Positions 17,113 through 27,079 of a DNA stretch of 64,000 nt are shown here, piece by piece. A program made the translations under genes and the position numbers. Under the pieces are notes generated by a model. The model had not been told where the DNA came from and did not search any database. It saw only the letters and a program-made list of their open reading frames with translations. Source of the stretch: Bacteroidia bacterium (GTDB lineage: Bacteria; Bacteroidota; Bacteroidia; Flavobacteriales; Flavobacteriaceae); contig JAUIFO010000001.1 in the NCBI GenBank assembly GCA_030430385.1, forward strand, positions 248,001 through 312,000, read 5' to 3'. Each line of letters begins with the position of its first letter. Positions within the stretch are counted from its first letter, which is position 1.

Positions 17113-18792
17113 ATGTTCAAAACAGATGGTTCATATGTGCATAGTTTAGATACTTCTGAAGTAGCGATTCCCGAACTATTCACTTTTCCATTTTATTACG
17201 AACCGCATGAATGGTGTAAAAAAGCTTCCGAAGAGATTCAAAATTATTTGGAGACGCAAACCGATTTTCAACATAATTTTGGCTTAGATAATTCTCAAAA
17301 CGGATTGGAAATTGGAAAGATGTTTGGTGTGATGATTGTGCAACAACCTAACAATGAATTGGGTTATTTGGCGTCATTTTCTGGAAAGTTAGCGGAGTCA
17401 AATTTTCTGAAAGGATTTGTGCCTCCAATTTATGACACACTACAGCCTGACGGATTTTATAAGCAAGGAGAAGCGTATTTAAATACACTTAATAGTCAGA
17501 TTGAAGCCTTAGAACAAGCAGAAATTTTATTGGAAGCTAAAACTGCCTTTGCAGATCTTAAACAGGAATCTCAAACAACAATTGAAGCATTTAAACGAGA
17601 AGCAAAACTTAAAAAAAAGAGTCGACAGGAAAAGCGACAAGCAATTCTAAAGCATCCTTCAAATGAACAAGAAAAGCTGCTGGAGGATTTAAAGCAAGAA
17701 AGTATTCAAAGCAATTTAAAGCTCAAATATTTGAAGCGCAATTATGAACAAGCACTTATTAAGGCAGAAGCTAATTTAAACCAGTTAGAGGCGCCAATTT
17801 TAAAATTGAAAGCCGAGCGAAAAGCTTTGTCAGCAAGATTACAGCAGCAAATTCATGAGCAGTATCAGTTTAAAAATGCCAATGGAGATTCAAAAGATTT
17901 AATCAGTATTTTTAAGCAAACAGAACTTGGATATCCACCTGCTGCAGCTGGTGAATGTGCTGCACCTAAACTGTTTCAGTTTGCTTATACACATCATTTA
18001 AAGCCTATTGCAATGGCAGAATTTTGGTGGGGAATTTCACCAAATGCTGAAGTTAGAAAGCACAAACAATTTTACCCTTCGTGTCGTGGAAAGTGTGAAC
18101 CTATTTTAGGATTTATGATGCAAGGTTTAAATGTTGAGCCTAATCCGATGGAACAAATCACAAATCTTGATATCGATTTAGAGATCGTTTTTGAAGATGA
18201 GTATTTGCTTTTGGTAAATAAGCCTCATGAATTTCTTTCTGTTCCAGGGAAATCTATAAAAGACTCTGTACTCACAAGGATGCAAAACTATTTGCCTGAT
18301 GCTTCTGGACCGTTGTTGGTACATCGTCTCGATATGTCAACTTCTGGGTTATTGTTAGTTGCTAAGAATGAAAAAACGTATAAGAACTTACAAAAGCAAT
18401 TTATTGATCGTTCAGTAAAAAAACGTTACGTAGCAGTATTAGATGGCGAATTGCAACATCAACAAGGGGAAATAGAATTGCCTTTGCGTGTAGACCTAAA
18501 TAACAGGCCAAGACAATTAGTATGTTATCATTATGGAAAACCAGCTAAGACCAAATTTGAAGTCATCGAAATTAAAGATGGTAAAACAAGAGTCTATTTT
18601 TATCCAATTACAGGACGAACTCATCAACTACGTGTGCATGCAGCACATAAAAATGGCTTGCATTTACCAATAGTTGGAGATGATCTTTATGGCAGATCTA
18701 CAGATAGATTGTATTTACACGCCGAAACCATAGCCTTTGAGCATCCAGTCAAAAAAGAATGGATGGCGTTTAGTTGTAAAGCACCTTTTTGA
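17113..18792 (+). CDS. RluA-family pseudouridine synthase with long N-terminal extension
   Basis: A 559-residue protein, about twice the length of plain RluA enzymes. The C-terminal 205 residues are a complete pseudouridine synthase, with the catalytic Asp at D407 in HRLDMSTSGLLLVAK, then KRYVAVLDGEL and the C-terminal GRTHQLRVH motif. The first 350 residues contain a predicted coiled coil (about 120-250, many Glu, Lys and Gln) and a Cys-bearing segment (C282 in GECAAPK; C324 and C328 in YPSCRGKCEP). That segment is conserved, as I recall, in a longer RluA subgroup in marine bacteria. The RNA target (rRNA or tRNA) is not readable. The gene converges with fahA, leaving a single base between the stop codons. 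Confidence 0.9.
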   Translation: MFKTDGSYVHSLDTSEVAIPELFTFPFYYEPHEWCKKASEEIQNYLETQTDFQHNFGLDNSQNGLEIGKMFGVMIVQQPNNELGYLASFSGKLAESNFLKGFVPPIYDTLQPDGFYKQGEAYLNTLNSQIEALEQAEILLEAKTAFADLKQESQTTIEAFKREAKLKKKSRQEKRQAILKHPSNEQEKLLEDLKQESIQSNLKLKYLKRNYEQALIKAEANLNQLEAPILKLKAERKALSARLQQQIHEQYQFKNANGDSKDLISIFKQTELGYPPAAAGECAAPKLFQFAYTHHLKPIAMAEFWWGISPNAEVRKHKQFYPSCRGKCEPILGFMMQGLNVEPNPMEQITNLDIDLEIVFEDEYLLLVNKPHEFLSVPGKSIKDSVLTRMQNYLPDASGPLLVHRLDMSTSGLLLVAKNEKTYKNLQKQFIDRSVKKRYVAVLDGELQHQQGEIELPLRVDLNNRPRQLVCYHYGKPAKTKFEVIEIKDGKTRVYFYPITGRTHQLRVHAAHKNGLHLPIVGDDLYGRSTDRLYLHAETIAFEHPVKKEWMAFSCKAPF

Positions 18793-18793
18793 G

Positions 18794-20086
18794 TTACTTC
18801 TTTTTCTTAGGGTTGAAAACAGGTAGTAATTGTGTTTTTACTTGACCAAAACCAATGCGTACATCATCATTTTCGCAATAACCTCTCATAACTACAGTAT
18901 CGTAGTCGTTAATAAATTTACGTTCAGTACCATCTTTTAAAGTGATTGGTTTAGAGCCTTTCCAAGTCAATTCTAACATCGATCCATACGAATCTTCAGT
19001 TGGTCCAGAAATAGTTCCGCTTCCCATCATGTCTCCAGAATTTACAGGACAACCATTAACCGTATGATGCGCTAACTGTTGCGCCATATTCCAATACATG
19101 TATTTGAAATTGGATTTACATACTGTAGTTTCTTTTCCGCCTTTTGGAATAATACCTGCTTCTAATTTTATGTCAAAGCTATGCTTGCCTTTAGTTCTTA
19201 AGTACTCTAAAGGTTGAGGATCTTGTTTTGGGCTTTCTACTCTAAAAGGCTCAAGAGCATCAAGCGTAACAATCCATGGCGACATTGACGAGGCAAAGTT
19301 TTTGCCTAAGAATGGTCCTAATGGCACATATTCCCATTTTTGAATATCTCTTGCAGACCAATCATTAAAGACAACCAAACCAAAGATGTACTCTTCAGCT
19401 TCTTCAACAGGGATTGGCTCTCCAAGGTCATTGGCATCTGTCGTGATAAAAGCCATTTCTAATTCAAAATCAACTAACTTACTTGGTCCAAATACAGGAC
19501 TTTTAGCACCTTCAGGCATTGTTTGTCCTTGAGGTCTATGTATAGGAATGTGTGTTGTAATAATTGACGAACTTCTACCATGATATCCAACAGGTAAGTG
19601 TACCCAATTTGGCATCAAAGCATTGTCTGGATCTCTAAACATAGTTCCAACGTTGGTAGCATGCTCTTTACTAGCATAAAAATCGGTGTAATCACCAACT
19701 AAAACAGGCATTTGCATTTCTATCTCATCAAGTCTAAAACAAACAATTTCTTTGTGTTTTGTATTATTCTTAAGGGTGTCATTATCAGCGTCAAAAATTT
19801 CAGCAATACGATTTCTCACTGCACGCCAAGTTTTTCTTCCATCAGCAATAAAATCATTTAACGAATCTTGAAGGAAAATATCATCTGTTAATGGAATACC
19901 ATCAAAGTATCCAAGTTGATGAAGTGCACCAAGATCAATGGCTGTATCTCCAATACGCGTTCCTATGGTAATAATGTCCTCTCTTGTTAAAAACACACCA
20001 AACGGAATGTTCTGAATAGGGAAGTCAGAGTATTTATTAACATATAACCATGAGGTTCTATTGGGATTATTGGCTGATAAGGACAT
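18794..20086 (-). CDS. fahA: Fumarylacetoacetase
   Basis: Fumarylacetoacetase catalyses the last step of tyrosine catabolism, hydrolysing fumarylacetoacetate to fumarate and acetoacetate. The 430-residue length matches the bacterial and eukaryotic enzyme. Motifs include the N-terminal FPIQNIPFGVF, the VGYHGRSSS active-site segment, DFELEMAF with metal-binding Glu residues, FNDWSARDIQKWEYVPLGPFLGKNF, and MGSGTISGPT near the end. No other tyrosine-degradation gene (hmgA, hppD) is in the window, so the gene is separated from its pathway here. A TAGGTTTG -7 element lies on the minus strand at 20128-20121, 35 nt upstream of the ATG. Confidence 0.97.
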   Translation of the reverse strand: MSLSANNPNRTSWLYVNKYSDFPIQNIPFGVFLTREDIITIGTRIGDTAIDLGALHQLGYFDGIPLTDDIFLQDSLNDFIADGRKTWRAVRNRIAEIFDADNDTLKNNTKHKEIVCFRLDEIEMQMPVLVGDYTDFYASKEHATNVGTMFRDPDNALMPNWVHLPVGYHGRSSSIITTHIPIHRPQGQTMPEGAKSPVFGPSKLVDFELEMAFITTDANDLGEPIPVEEAEEYIFGLVVFNDWSARDIQKWEYVPLGPFLGKNFASSMSPWIVTLDALEPFRVESPKQDPQPLEYLRTKGKHSFDIKLEAGIIPKGGKETTVCKSNFKYMYWNMAQQLAHHTVNGCPVNSGDMMGSGTISGPTEDSYGSMLELTWKGSKPITLKDGTERKFINDYDTVVMRGYCENDDVRIGFGQVKTQLLPVFNPKKKK

Positions 20087-20274
20087 AATAATAAGAATTT
20101 CGTTGTTTGAATTGTCTACTCAAACCTACATATTTTTTTTGTTTTTGAACCTATAATTCTGAAAAAAATAATGTTAATAACCTGCTCATAAAACATTGCG
20201 TTAAATGGCTTTTTTTAAAACTTTTTCATAAGATGATTTCTTATTTTTGAGAAACTTTAAAACATACGAGATTT

Positions 20275-21549
20275 ATGCAACGCGATCAACAGATTTTTGA
20301 ACTTATTGAAGACGAAAAAACACGTCAAATTAATGGATTAGAACTTATTGCTTCTGAAAATTTTGTTAGTGAGCAGGTTATGGAAGCCGCTGGTTCAGTT
20401 TTAACTAACAAATATGCTGAAGGTTATCCTGGTAAGCGTTATTATGGCGGTTGTGAAGTTGTTGATGAAGTTGAACAAATTGCTATTGATAGAGTAAAAA
20501 CTTTATTTGGAGCTGTTTGGGCTAACGTGCAACCGCATTCTGGTAGTCAAGCCAATACTGCTGTTTTTGCAGCTTGTTTAAAACCAGGAGATAAAATCTT
20601 AGGATTCGATTTGTCGCATGGTGGACACCTAACACATGGTTCTCCTGTAAACTTTTCGGGAAAATTATATAACCCTGTGTTTTATGGTGTAGAAGAAGAA
20701 ACAGGCAGACTTAACTATGACAAGATTCAAGAGATAGCCTTAAAGGAGAAGCCTCAAATGATAATTGCTGGTGCATCTGCATATTCACGTGATATTGATT
20801 TTAAGCGTTTTCGTGAAATTGCAGATAGTGTTAATGCTATTTTACTTGCCGATATTTCGCATCCTTCAGGTTTGATTGCTAAGGGGATTTTAAATGATCC
20901 ACTTCCACATTGTCATGTTGTTACTACGACAACACACAAGACCTTGAGAGGTCCGAGAGGCGGACTTATCATGATGGGTAAGGATTTTGATAATCCGTTT
21001 GGAATTAAGCTCAAAAATGGAAATCTAAGAAAAATGTCGTCTTTGTTGGATTCTGCTGTGTTTCCTGGTAATCAAGGAGGTCCTTTAGAGCATATCATTG
21101 CGGCGAAGGCTATTGCGTTTGGAGAAGCACTTTCTGATGATTTTATGCATTACATACTACAGGTCAAGAAAAATGCCGCAGCTATGGCAAAAGCTTTCGT
21201 TGATAGAGGTTATCATTTGATCTCAGGTGGAACAGATAATCATATGATGCTTATTGATCTCAGAAATAAAAACATTACTGGAAAAGCTGCTGAAGAAGCC
21301 TTAGGAAAAGCCGATATTACAGTTAACAAAAACATGGTGCCATTTGATGATAAAAGTCCGTTTGTAACTTCTGGAATTAGAGTGGGATCTGCTGCTGTGA
21401 CCACCAGAGGACTTAAAGAAAATGATATGGAAACTATTGTTGACTTTATTGATGAGGTTATTTCTAATTATGAAAATGATGCAGCACTTGAAGCTATTGC
21501 TGAAAAAGTGAATGCTATGATGAATGATAAACCATTGTTTTCAAGCTAG
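20275..21549 (+). CDS. glyA: Serine hydroxymethyltransferase
   Basis: GlyA interconverts serine and glycine while charging tetrahydrofolate with a one-carbon unit. It is a PLP enzyme of 424 residues, the normal length. The PLP lysine is K222 in [33 protein letters not shown] and QPHSGSQAN are canonical. The segment [13 protein letters not shown] replaces the more common AHxAGL motif, as I recall for the Bacteroidetes version. An exact TATTTTTG -7 element at 20242-20249 lies 25 nt upstream of the ATG. It is transcribed divergently from fahA. Confidence 0.98.
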   Translation: MQRDQQIFELIEDEKTRQINGLELIASENFVSEQVMEAAGSVLTNKYAEGYPGKRYYGGCEVVDEVEQIAIDRVKTLFGAVWANVQPHSGSQANTAVFAACLKPGDKILGFDLSHGGHLTHGSPVNFSGKLYNPVFYGVEEETGRLNYDKIQEIALKEKPQMIIAGASAYSRDIDFKRFREIADSVNAILLADISHPSGLIAKGILNDPLPHCHVVTTTTHKTLRGPRGGLIMMGKDFDNPFGIKLKNGNLRKMSSLLDSAVFPGNQGGPLEHIIAAKAIAFGEALSDDFMHYILQVKKNAAAMAKAFVDRGYHLISGGTDNHMMLIDLRNKNITGKAAEEALGKADITVNKNMVPFDDKSPFVTSGIRVGSAAVTTRGLKENDMETIVDFIDEVISNYENDAALEAIAEKVNAMMNDKPLFSS

Positions 21550-21603
21550 TTCAGTATAAATTCTAAAATTTTCATTATTTTGGATTGATTATTTAATACC
21601 GCT

Positions 21604-23340
21604 ATGAAAACTTTACCATTAAATAAGAGAACTACTCAATTTATTATTGTCTTAATGTTTTTGTTACCAATTTTGAATTATGCACAAGCTTATTTTCAAA
21701 ATAATGCGGTATCAATCGGACTTGTTAATAATACTGCAACAGGTAATAATTTAGGAGGTGTTAGCTTTTTTGATTATGATAATGATGGTTGGGACGATGT
21801 GACTATTGCATGTAAAGGAAATGATCCTGTACGTTTTTTTAAAAACAACAATGGACAATTGATTGAAATGTTCTATGGAGTTAACATTACAGGTCATTCA
21901 AAACAAGTAATTTGGGTAGATTATGATAATGATGGTGATAATGACTTGTTTGTAACACGATTGGATGCCATAAATCTATTGTTCCAAAATGATGGGAATT
22001 TTAATTTCACGAATGTAACCGAAATGGCTGGTTTTCCACCATTCACATTGTTGTATACTTATGGTGCTACCTTTGGAGATATTGACAATGATGGTGATCT
22101 AGATGTGTTTTTATCTAATAAAGATGTTAGTGGAACCGTTCCAAACAAATTGTATCAAAATAATGGTGATGGCACTTTCTCTGATATTTCTGTTGCCTCT
22201 GGAATTAGTCCAATCGGACATTTAACGTTTTGTGCTTCATTTTTTGATTATGATAAAGATGGTTATCAAGATATTTACATGTCTAATGATAGGTTTGTAA
22301 ATACAAATATTCTCTACAAAAATAATGGTGATGGTACGTTTACAGACACGAGTGTAGTCTCCGGTGCTGGAATCGCTGCCAATGCGATGTCTACTACAAT
22401 TGATGATTTTAATGATGATGGTTGGTTAGATATTTACATTACTAATACTGCTGAAGGGAATCACCTTTTGAAGAATAATGGTGATGGTACTTTTGATGAT
22501 ATAGCTATTCCGAGCGGATTAAGTTTTAATAGTATTGGTTGGGGAGCAAATTTCTTTGATGCTGATAATGATATGGACTTAGATTTGTATGTCAGTAGTA
22601 TGATTGATAACGAAGCATCTGGTTTGTTGACAACAGCATTTTATGAATGTCAAAACGACCAAACCTATCAGTTGTCTACAACATCTGGATTTGACACAGA
22701 TATTTACAAAAGTTTCGCCAATGCCATAGGTGATATTGATAATGATGGCTATCAGGATTTTGTAGTTGCCAATCAAGCTCCTGCAAACCATTCGTTATGG
22801 CACAATCAAGGTGGCAGTAATAATTGGTTGAAAGTGAAGTTGAATGGTGTTCAGAGTAATAAAAATGGAATAGGATCTTGGATTGAAGTATCTGTTGGAG
22901 GCGAGGTGATGTATCGTTATACCATTTGTGGTGAAGGATTTTTAGGTCAAAACTCTGCTACTGAAATCTTTGGTGTTGGAGATGCAACAAATATTGATTA
23001 TGTAAAAGTAAATTGGCTAAGTGGTGTTGAAGATATATTCACTAATGTATTGCCAAATCAAACCTTGATTATTGATGAAGGTGAGACTTTATCGACGTCT
23101 GAAGAAACTATTAAGAGTATAGGAATCTATCCTAATCCAACTTCTGGGATTATTAAATTTAATCATGTTAATTCTGAATATTCAGTTGAAGTGATAGATT
23201 ACTTAGGTCGAAATATCCTAACAAGAGTTATCTCTAATTCTGAAAACACCTTAGATTTAAGTAAGGAAGCAAAAGGGATTTACTTCGTTACGATTTCAAA
23301 TGAAACGTCTTCTATTACAAAAAAAGTGGTACTACATTAA
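21604..23340 (+). CDS. Secreted FG-GAP/VCBS repeat protein with ASPIC-UnbV domain and T9SS tail
   Basis: A 578-residue secreted protein of the CRTAC1-like group. After the signal peptide (ending NYAQA) there are seven calcium-binding D-x-D-x-D-G type loops in FG-GAP repeats (DYDNDGWDD, DYDNDGDND, DIDNDGDLD, DYDKDGYQD, DFNDDGWLD, DADNDMDLD, DIDNDGYQD). These should form a beta-propeller. An ASPIC/UnbV domain follows (NWLKVKLNGVQSNKNGIGSWIEV to GVGDATNIDYVKVNW). The C-terminus is a T9SS type A sorting domain (IYPNPTSGIIKFN). A surface role, perhaps in polymer binding, is inferred. Its stop codon overlaps that of the convergent 23337-24875 gene. Confidence 0.92.
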   Translation: MKTLPLNKRTTQFIIVLMFLLPILNYAQAYFQNNAVSIGLVNNTATGNNLGGVSFFDYDNDGWDDVTIACKGNDPVRFFKNNNGQLIEMFYGVNITGHSKQVIWVDYDNDGDNDLFVTRLDAINLLFQNDGNFNFTNVTEMAGFPPFTLLYTYGATFGDIDNDGDLDVFLSNKDVSGTVPNKLYQNNGDGTFSDISVASGISPIGHLTFCASFFDYDKDGYQDIYMSNDRFVNTNILYKNNGDGTFTDTSVVSGAGIAANAMSTTIDDFNDDGWLDIYITNTAEGNHLLKNNGDGTFDDIAIPSGLSFNSIGWGANFFDADNDMDLDLYVSSMIDNEASGLLTTAFYECQNDQTYQLSTTSGFDTDIYKSFANAIGDIDNDGYQDFVVANQAPANHSLWHNQGGSNNWLKVKLNGVQSNKNGIGSWIEVSVGGEVMYRYTICGEGFLGQNSATEIFGVGDATNIDYVKVNWLSGVEDIFTNVLPNQTLIIDEGETLSTSEETIKSIGIYPNPTSGIIKFNHVNSEYSVEVIDYLGRNILTRVISNSENTLDLSKEAKGIYFVTISNETSSITKKVVLH

Positions 23341-24875
23341 TCTTCTTCAATAGGAACATATTGATATGCACCTAAATCGAATGTTGATGGTCTAACATTA
23401 CCTAAAATGTCATTTGGAAGTGATAACATAGAGTTTCCTAGATCAATTGCACTAGAGTTTTCATTTAAACGTAAATCATTTTCAAATGGAAGCACAAAGA
23501 ATGGATCATCATTTAAAGTAATGTTTTCAAAATGCTCGATATCATTGAAGTCATACGGATTATCAGACACATCAAAACGAATCAAACAATCTGTAAATTT
23601 GAATCCTAATTCACTTGAACTATCTCCGGAAGCATCAAACTCGGCATTATCGTTTCCGTAGATAATACAATAACTGAAATTAGCATCTAAATCGTTTGTA
23701 ATGATAGTATTGTCGGCATCTATAAAAAAGTTATTAAGCAAGACTGAAGGAAATTGCCTAAAACTTGAATCCCAATAATTAGCTAAGGTCGAGTGTGTAA
23801 AATTGTACTTGCCACCAAGGGTTCCTGCAAAAGACGACTGACCAGAATTATTAATGACCACATTTTCACCTCTAATAGAAGTCGCTCTACCAAAAATCCC
23901 GAAGTTACTAGAGTTGTAAATCTTAGAATTTGTAATTGTGAGCTTGTCATTTACAGCATCCTGATTGAATTCAGAAAAGACACCAATTGTACTGTTCTTT
24001 ATGGTAGCATAATGAATTTCATTATCAACACTTCCATCAAATAAATAAATGGTTCCCCATTGACCAGGAATATCACTAAATAAAGGCTCTAAGCGATCAC
24101 CTTCAAATATAACTTCATTCTCTAAAAGCTCTTGGTCTGTACTTAATTCGCCATTTACTTTTAAGGAAGCATTGTTGGTGATCAACAATCCTGAATTTGC
24201 ATGAAAATGAACACGAGCACCAGCTTCTATAGTTAAAACATCACCTTCATCAACAGCAGCATAACCATAGATCACATAAGGTTTTTCGTTGGTAAAAGTA
24301 AGTTCGGTATCATCTAAAAAACGTCCTTGAATTGAAGTTTCATCAGCAATGCCATCGCCATCAACATCAAACGTTAAGGTTTCGATTACATGTGTATCTT
24401 CATCTCTGTCAGGGAAAATAAATACAGCATCTCTAATAAGGGTTACCAATTCAACCTTTTGTAGATTATTTCCAGAATCAAATTCAATTGCATCAGTGTA
24501 CAAAAATTCATCAGCAGGTAACGGATTGGTATTTGGATTAAACGTCGTTTCAATAAAAATGAACAGACTATCATTAGCCAATAACTCTACATCTTCAAAT
24601 ACTTTTCCTGGTGTTCCATCAACATTGAGTCTATAACCTGAATTTTCTCCTTGAGATAACCTAACACTTGGTATTGAAATATCATCATCACTTCTGTTGT
24701 AAACTTTCAAATTATAAGTGCTAGATCCAATACCAGAAAACACAGTGTCTAAATACACGGTATCTTTAGAGAATCCTAATTCTCCAGTACTAGGAGAGAA
24801 GTCAAAATCTTTTCTACATGAGCTCCAAAGTAGGAGTATAGAAATTGAAATTAAGAAGTAAAATGATCTTTTCAT
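23337..24875 (-). CDS. Lipoprotein with parallel beta-helix (choice-of-anchor Q-like)
   Basis: A 512-residue lipoprotein; the signal peptide ends ISILLLWSSC, with the lipobox Cys at 20. An N-terminal Ig-like region (about 30-130: GELGFSKDTVYLDTVFSGIGSSTYNLKVYNRS) resembles cell-surface ASPM-SPD-2-Hydin-like folds. The middle is a right-handed parallel beta-helix (about 210-470) with repeats such as ATIKNSTIGVF, LTITNSKIYNSSNFGIFG and VINNSG. It ends with SAIDLGNS and RPSTFDLGAYQY, typical of choice-of-anchor Q proteins. Such proteins often bind or cut polysaccharides, but no catalytic residues are evident. A TATATTTG -7 element is at 24911-24904 on the minus strand. Confidence 0.85.
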   Translation of the reverse strand: MKRSFYFLISISILLLWSSCRKDFDFSPSTGELGFSKDTVYLDTVFSGIGSSTYNLKVYNRSDDDISIPSVRLSQGENSGYRLNVDGTPGKVFEDVELLANDSLFIFIETTFNPNTNPLPADEFLYTDAIEFDSGNNLQKVELVTLIRDAVFIFPDRDEDTHVIETLTFDVDGDGIADETSIQGRFLDDTELTFTNEKPYVIYGYAAVDEGDVLTIEAGARVHFHANSGLLITNNASLKVNGELSTDQELLENEVIFEGDRLEPLFSDIPGQWGTIYLFDGSVDNEIHYATIKNSTIGVFSEFNQDAVNDKLTITNSKIYNSSNFGIFGRATSIRGENVVINNSGQSSFAGTLGGKYNFTHSTLANYWDSSFRQFPSVLLNNFFIDADNTIITNDLDANFSYCIIYGNDNAEFDASGDSSSELGFKFTDCLIRFDVSDNPYDFNDIEHFENITLNDDPFFVLPFENDLRLNENSSAIDLGNSMLSLPNDILGNVRPSTFDLGAYQYVPIEED

Positions 24876-24966
24876 AGAATTTAGTTCACGCTAACAAGTA
24901 CTACAAATATAACTTTTGATATCAAATTAAATTATAAAAACCACAATTTACTAGAAATAGTATATG

Positions 24967-25704
24967 TTAAGGCTTCTTTTTTGCATCCTCGAGGAGTTTC
25001 TGAAACTCTTGACTACTCAAAACGATGACTTCTAAGAGCTCAATTTGTTGTTCTTTTTGTAGAAGTTTTGAATTGATATGCTTTGATTCGAGATATTCAA
25101 AAAATAACGCATGATAATCTTCAGGAATATTGAGATCTACAGTTAAAAGCGTCTTGTTGAAGAATTTGTGGTTTGTAAACAATGAATCTGCTGTTTTGTA
25201 GGTTATAGGCTGAATTGATTCTGAAGTTGTCTTCCTTTTAAACAGTGAGCCAATGCTTTTGGCAATTGCAATAAAATCTATGCCATATTTTGGAGGCGCA
25301 GTATACTTTGTGGGATTACGTTTGATATCTTCCTTAATTTGCGTGTCAAGCTGTTGTTGCATCTTGATAGAATCAAATCGTTTTTCACGTTCATCTCTCA
25401 ATAAAACCGCATCAAGTTCATTGATCGCTTTTTTAACTTCAATGATCATAATGTCTTCAAAATCTTGTGGTTTAAGTTCGACAAGTGATTTTGTATGAAA
25501 TAGTGAACTTACATAAAGTGTATCTTTGACTTTTGCAGAAATTTGAAAATCACCTTCATCATTGGTGTAGGTCATCACATTTTGTGAAATATTTACAACC
25601 AATGCACCTTTAACAGTGGTTTCGACATCATATACTTTTCCATTTAGTGTTTGCGCTAAAGATAGAGCAGGAAGTAAAAACAGTATAGCGAGTAAGTGTT
25701 TCAA
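24967..25704 (-). CDS. Exported protein with carboxypeptidase-like regulatory domain
   Basis: A 245-residue exported protein. The start codon is a TTG at 25704, chosen because it opens a clear signal peptide (MKHLLAILFLLPALSLAQ); no ATG lies in a suitable place. A CarboxypepD_reg-like domain covers about residues 19-95 (LNGKVYDVETTVKGALVVNISQNVMTYTNDEGDFQIS, in part). A helical, charged C-terminal region follows (ELDAVLLRDEREKRFDSIKMQQQLDTQ). Proteins of this type are common in flavobacteria and act in the envelope, but a specific role is unknown. It lies 68 bp after the cyclotransferase gene on the same strand. Confidence 0.82.
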   Translation of the reverse strand: MKHLLAILFLLPALSLAQTLNGKVYDVETTVKGALVVNISQNVMTYTNDEGDFQISAKVKDTLYVSSLFHTKSLVELKPQDFEDIMIIEVKKAINELDAVLLRDEREKRFDSIKMQQQLDTQIKEDIKRNPTKYTAPPKYGIDFIAIAKSIGSLFKRKTTSESIQPITYKTADSLFTNHKFFNKTLLTVDLNIPEDYHALFFEYLESKHINSKLLQKEQQIELLEVIVLSSQEFQKLLEDAKKKP

Positions 25705-25771
25705 ATAGATAATCTAACAAACACAAAAATTAAGAATAAAAAAGTTGAGATTTAAAGTGTTTAACACAAAT

Positions 25772-26803
25772 TTATTTCTCAAAAACCTCTACTTCAAAAA
25801 TTTTATCCCATCGTTTTCCTGTGACAAATAAGGTTTGGGTTTCAGGATTGTAAGCAATACCATTTAAAACATCTAATCCTTGATGCTGTGTTACTTTTGA
25901 TCTTAAAGGTGTAAAATCGATGACACCTTCAACAGCACCATTTTTTGGATTGATAATCGCAACACCATTTTTTTGATAACGATTGGCAAATATTTTTCCG
26001 TTGATCCATTCCATTTCATTGATGCCAATTATTTTACCTTTATTGGTATATACTTGAATTTTGGAAGTTTCAGCTAAGGTTTCAGGATTAAGTAACCAAA
26101 TGTCTTCGGAGCCATCACTTTTATAAAGTGTAGTACCATCATTGCAAAGTCCCCAACCTTCTTTGCTTTGTCCGTATTTAAAACTACTCGTCTTTTCAAA
26201 AGTATTAGCATCATACACAAAACCAATGTTTTCTTGCCAAGTAAGCTGGTATATGTTGTTGTTTAAAATGGTGAGACCTTCACCAAAATATTGATCGGAG
26301 AGGTTTAAGTTTTTCAAAACGTCTCCAGTTTTAAAATCTACTTTTCTCAATTTAGAAGCACCATATTGACCTGTACTTTCATAGAGTTCACCATTAAAAA
26401 ATTCTAAGCCTTGTGTATAAGAGGTGATGTCGTGAGGATATTCATTAATGATGTTATAACCATAGATTTTTGGAAGCTGATTATTAAGAATTGTAATTGT
26501 TGTCGTTAATTCTTCGGCTGTTGTTCCAAAATCAACCTTCGCTTTAAGCGTTTGAATTCCTAATTTTTGAGTATTTATTGTAAATGAAGCATCTACAGGT
26601 TCATCATTTAAAGTATACGATACAGATTTTAGGTCAATATTATCAGGATTGTTGATAGACAATGTGACGATGTCATTCAGTTTCACAACATTATTTTTGG
26701 CATCTGTGTGAATAGATAGTTTACTTTTTTTAGATTCAGCATCACCACAGCTTAAAAAAAACAGTGATAAAACAATGACAATTAGTGATTTAAATGAGGA
26801 CAT
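25772..26803 (-). CDS. Glutaminyl-peptide cyclotransferase (glutamine cyclotransferase), lipoprotein
   Basis: A 343-residue protein of the plant-type glutamine cyclotransferase family. It converts N-terminal Gln of peptides to pyroglutamate. A lipoprotein signal is present (MSSFKSLIVIVLSLFFLSCGDAES; Cys 19). A short Ig-like region (about 25-110) precedes a five-bladed propeller enzyme domain with the family motifs YTQGLEFFNGELYESTGQYGAS, KDQYFGEGLTILN-like LSDQYFGEGLTIL, and NEMEWINGKIFANRYQKNG. It ends with GIAYNPETQTLFVTGKRWDKIFEV. It should act in the periplasm or at the surface. The SRP RNA lies just upstream on the opposite strand. Confidence 0.93.
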   Translation of the reverse strand: MSSFKSLIVIVLSLFFLSCGDAESKKSKLSIHTDAKNNVVKLNDIVTLSINNPDNIDLKSVSYTLNDEPVDASFTINTQKLGIQTLKAKVDFGTTAEELTTTITILNNQLPKIYGYNIINEYPHDITSYTQGLEFFNGELYESTGQYGASKLRKVDFKTGDVLKNLNLSDQYFGEGLTILNNNIYQLTWQENIGFVYDANTFEKTSSFKYGQSKEGWGLCNDGTTLYKSDGSEDIWLLNPETLAETSKIQVYTNKGKIIGINEMEWINGKIFANRYQKNGVAIINPKNGAVEGVIDFTPLRSKVTQHQGLDVLNGIAYNPETQTLFVTGKRWDKIFEVEVFEK

Positions 26804-26856
26804 TTTTGTATAAAATTTTATGCAATGTATTTAATAAAATTCGGTTTAAAAAATCA

Positions 26857-26886
26857 TTGTAAAAGTATTAAAAGATTGTATCTTTG
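26857..26886 (+). promoter_or_regulatory. Promoter of the SRP RNA gene
   Basis: TTG (26857-26859), 19 nt, TATCTTTG (26879-26886) is a perfect Bacteroidetes -33/-7 pair. It places the start about 4-6 nt downstream, at the first bases of the SRP RNA helix. Confidence 0.85.
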
Positions 26887-26889
26887 CAG

Positions 26890-26990
26890 TCGGCAAGTCC
26901 TACACAACCAGCTCCTGCTTAATCCTCCAGGTCGGGAACGAAGCAAAGGTACGCGGTCGTAGCGGTGTGATGTAGGTAGCTTGCCTTTTT
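26890..26990 (+). ncRNA. ffs: Small SRP RNA (4.5S type)
   Basis: The RNA is the scaffold of the signal recognition particle that targets nascent membrane and secreted proteins. The outer stem pairs GGCAAG (26892-26897) with CTTGCC (26980-26985), continued by TCCTACA/TGTAGG. The apical hairpin has the conserved asymmetric-loop sequence AGGTCGGGAACGAAGCA (26929-26945), the Bacteroidetes form of the Ffh-binding helix 8. A run of seven T follows the outer stem and acts as terminator. A perfect promoter stands directly in front. Confidence 0.95.
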
Positions 26991-27079
26991 TTGTACCATA
27001 AACTCAAATAAGCGGCAGTGTACTTATTGAAATCATTTCAATCTTTGTACTTTTAACTTCCAACTTTGAACGAAATACC

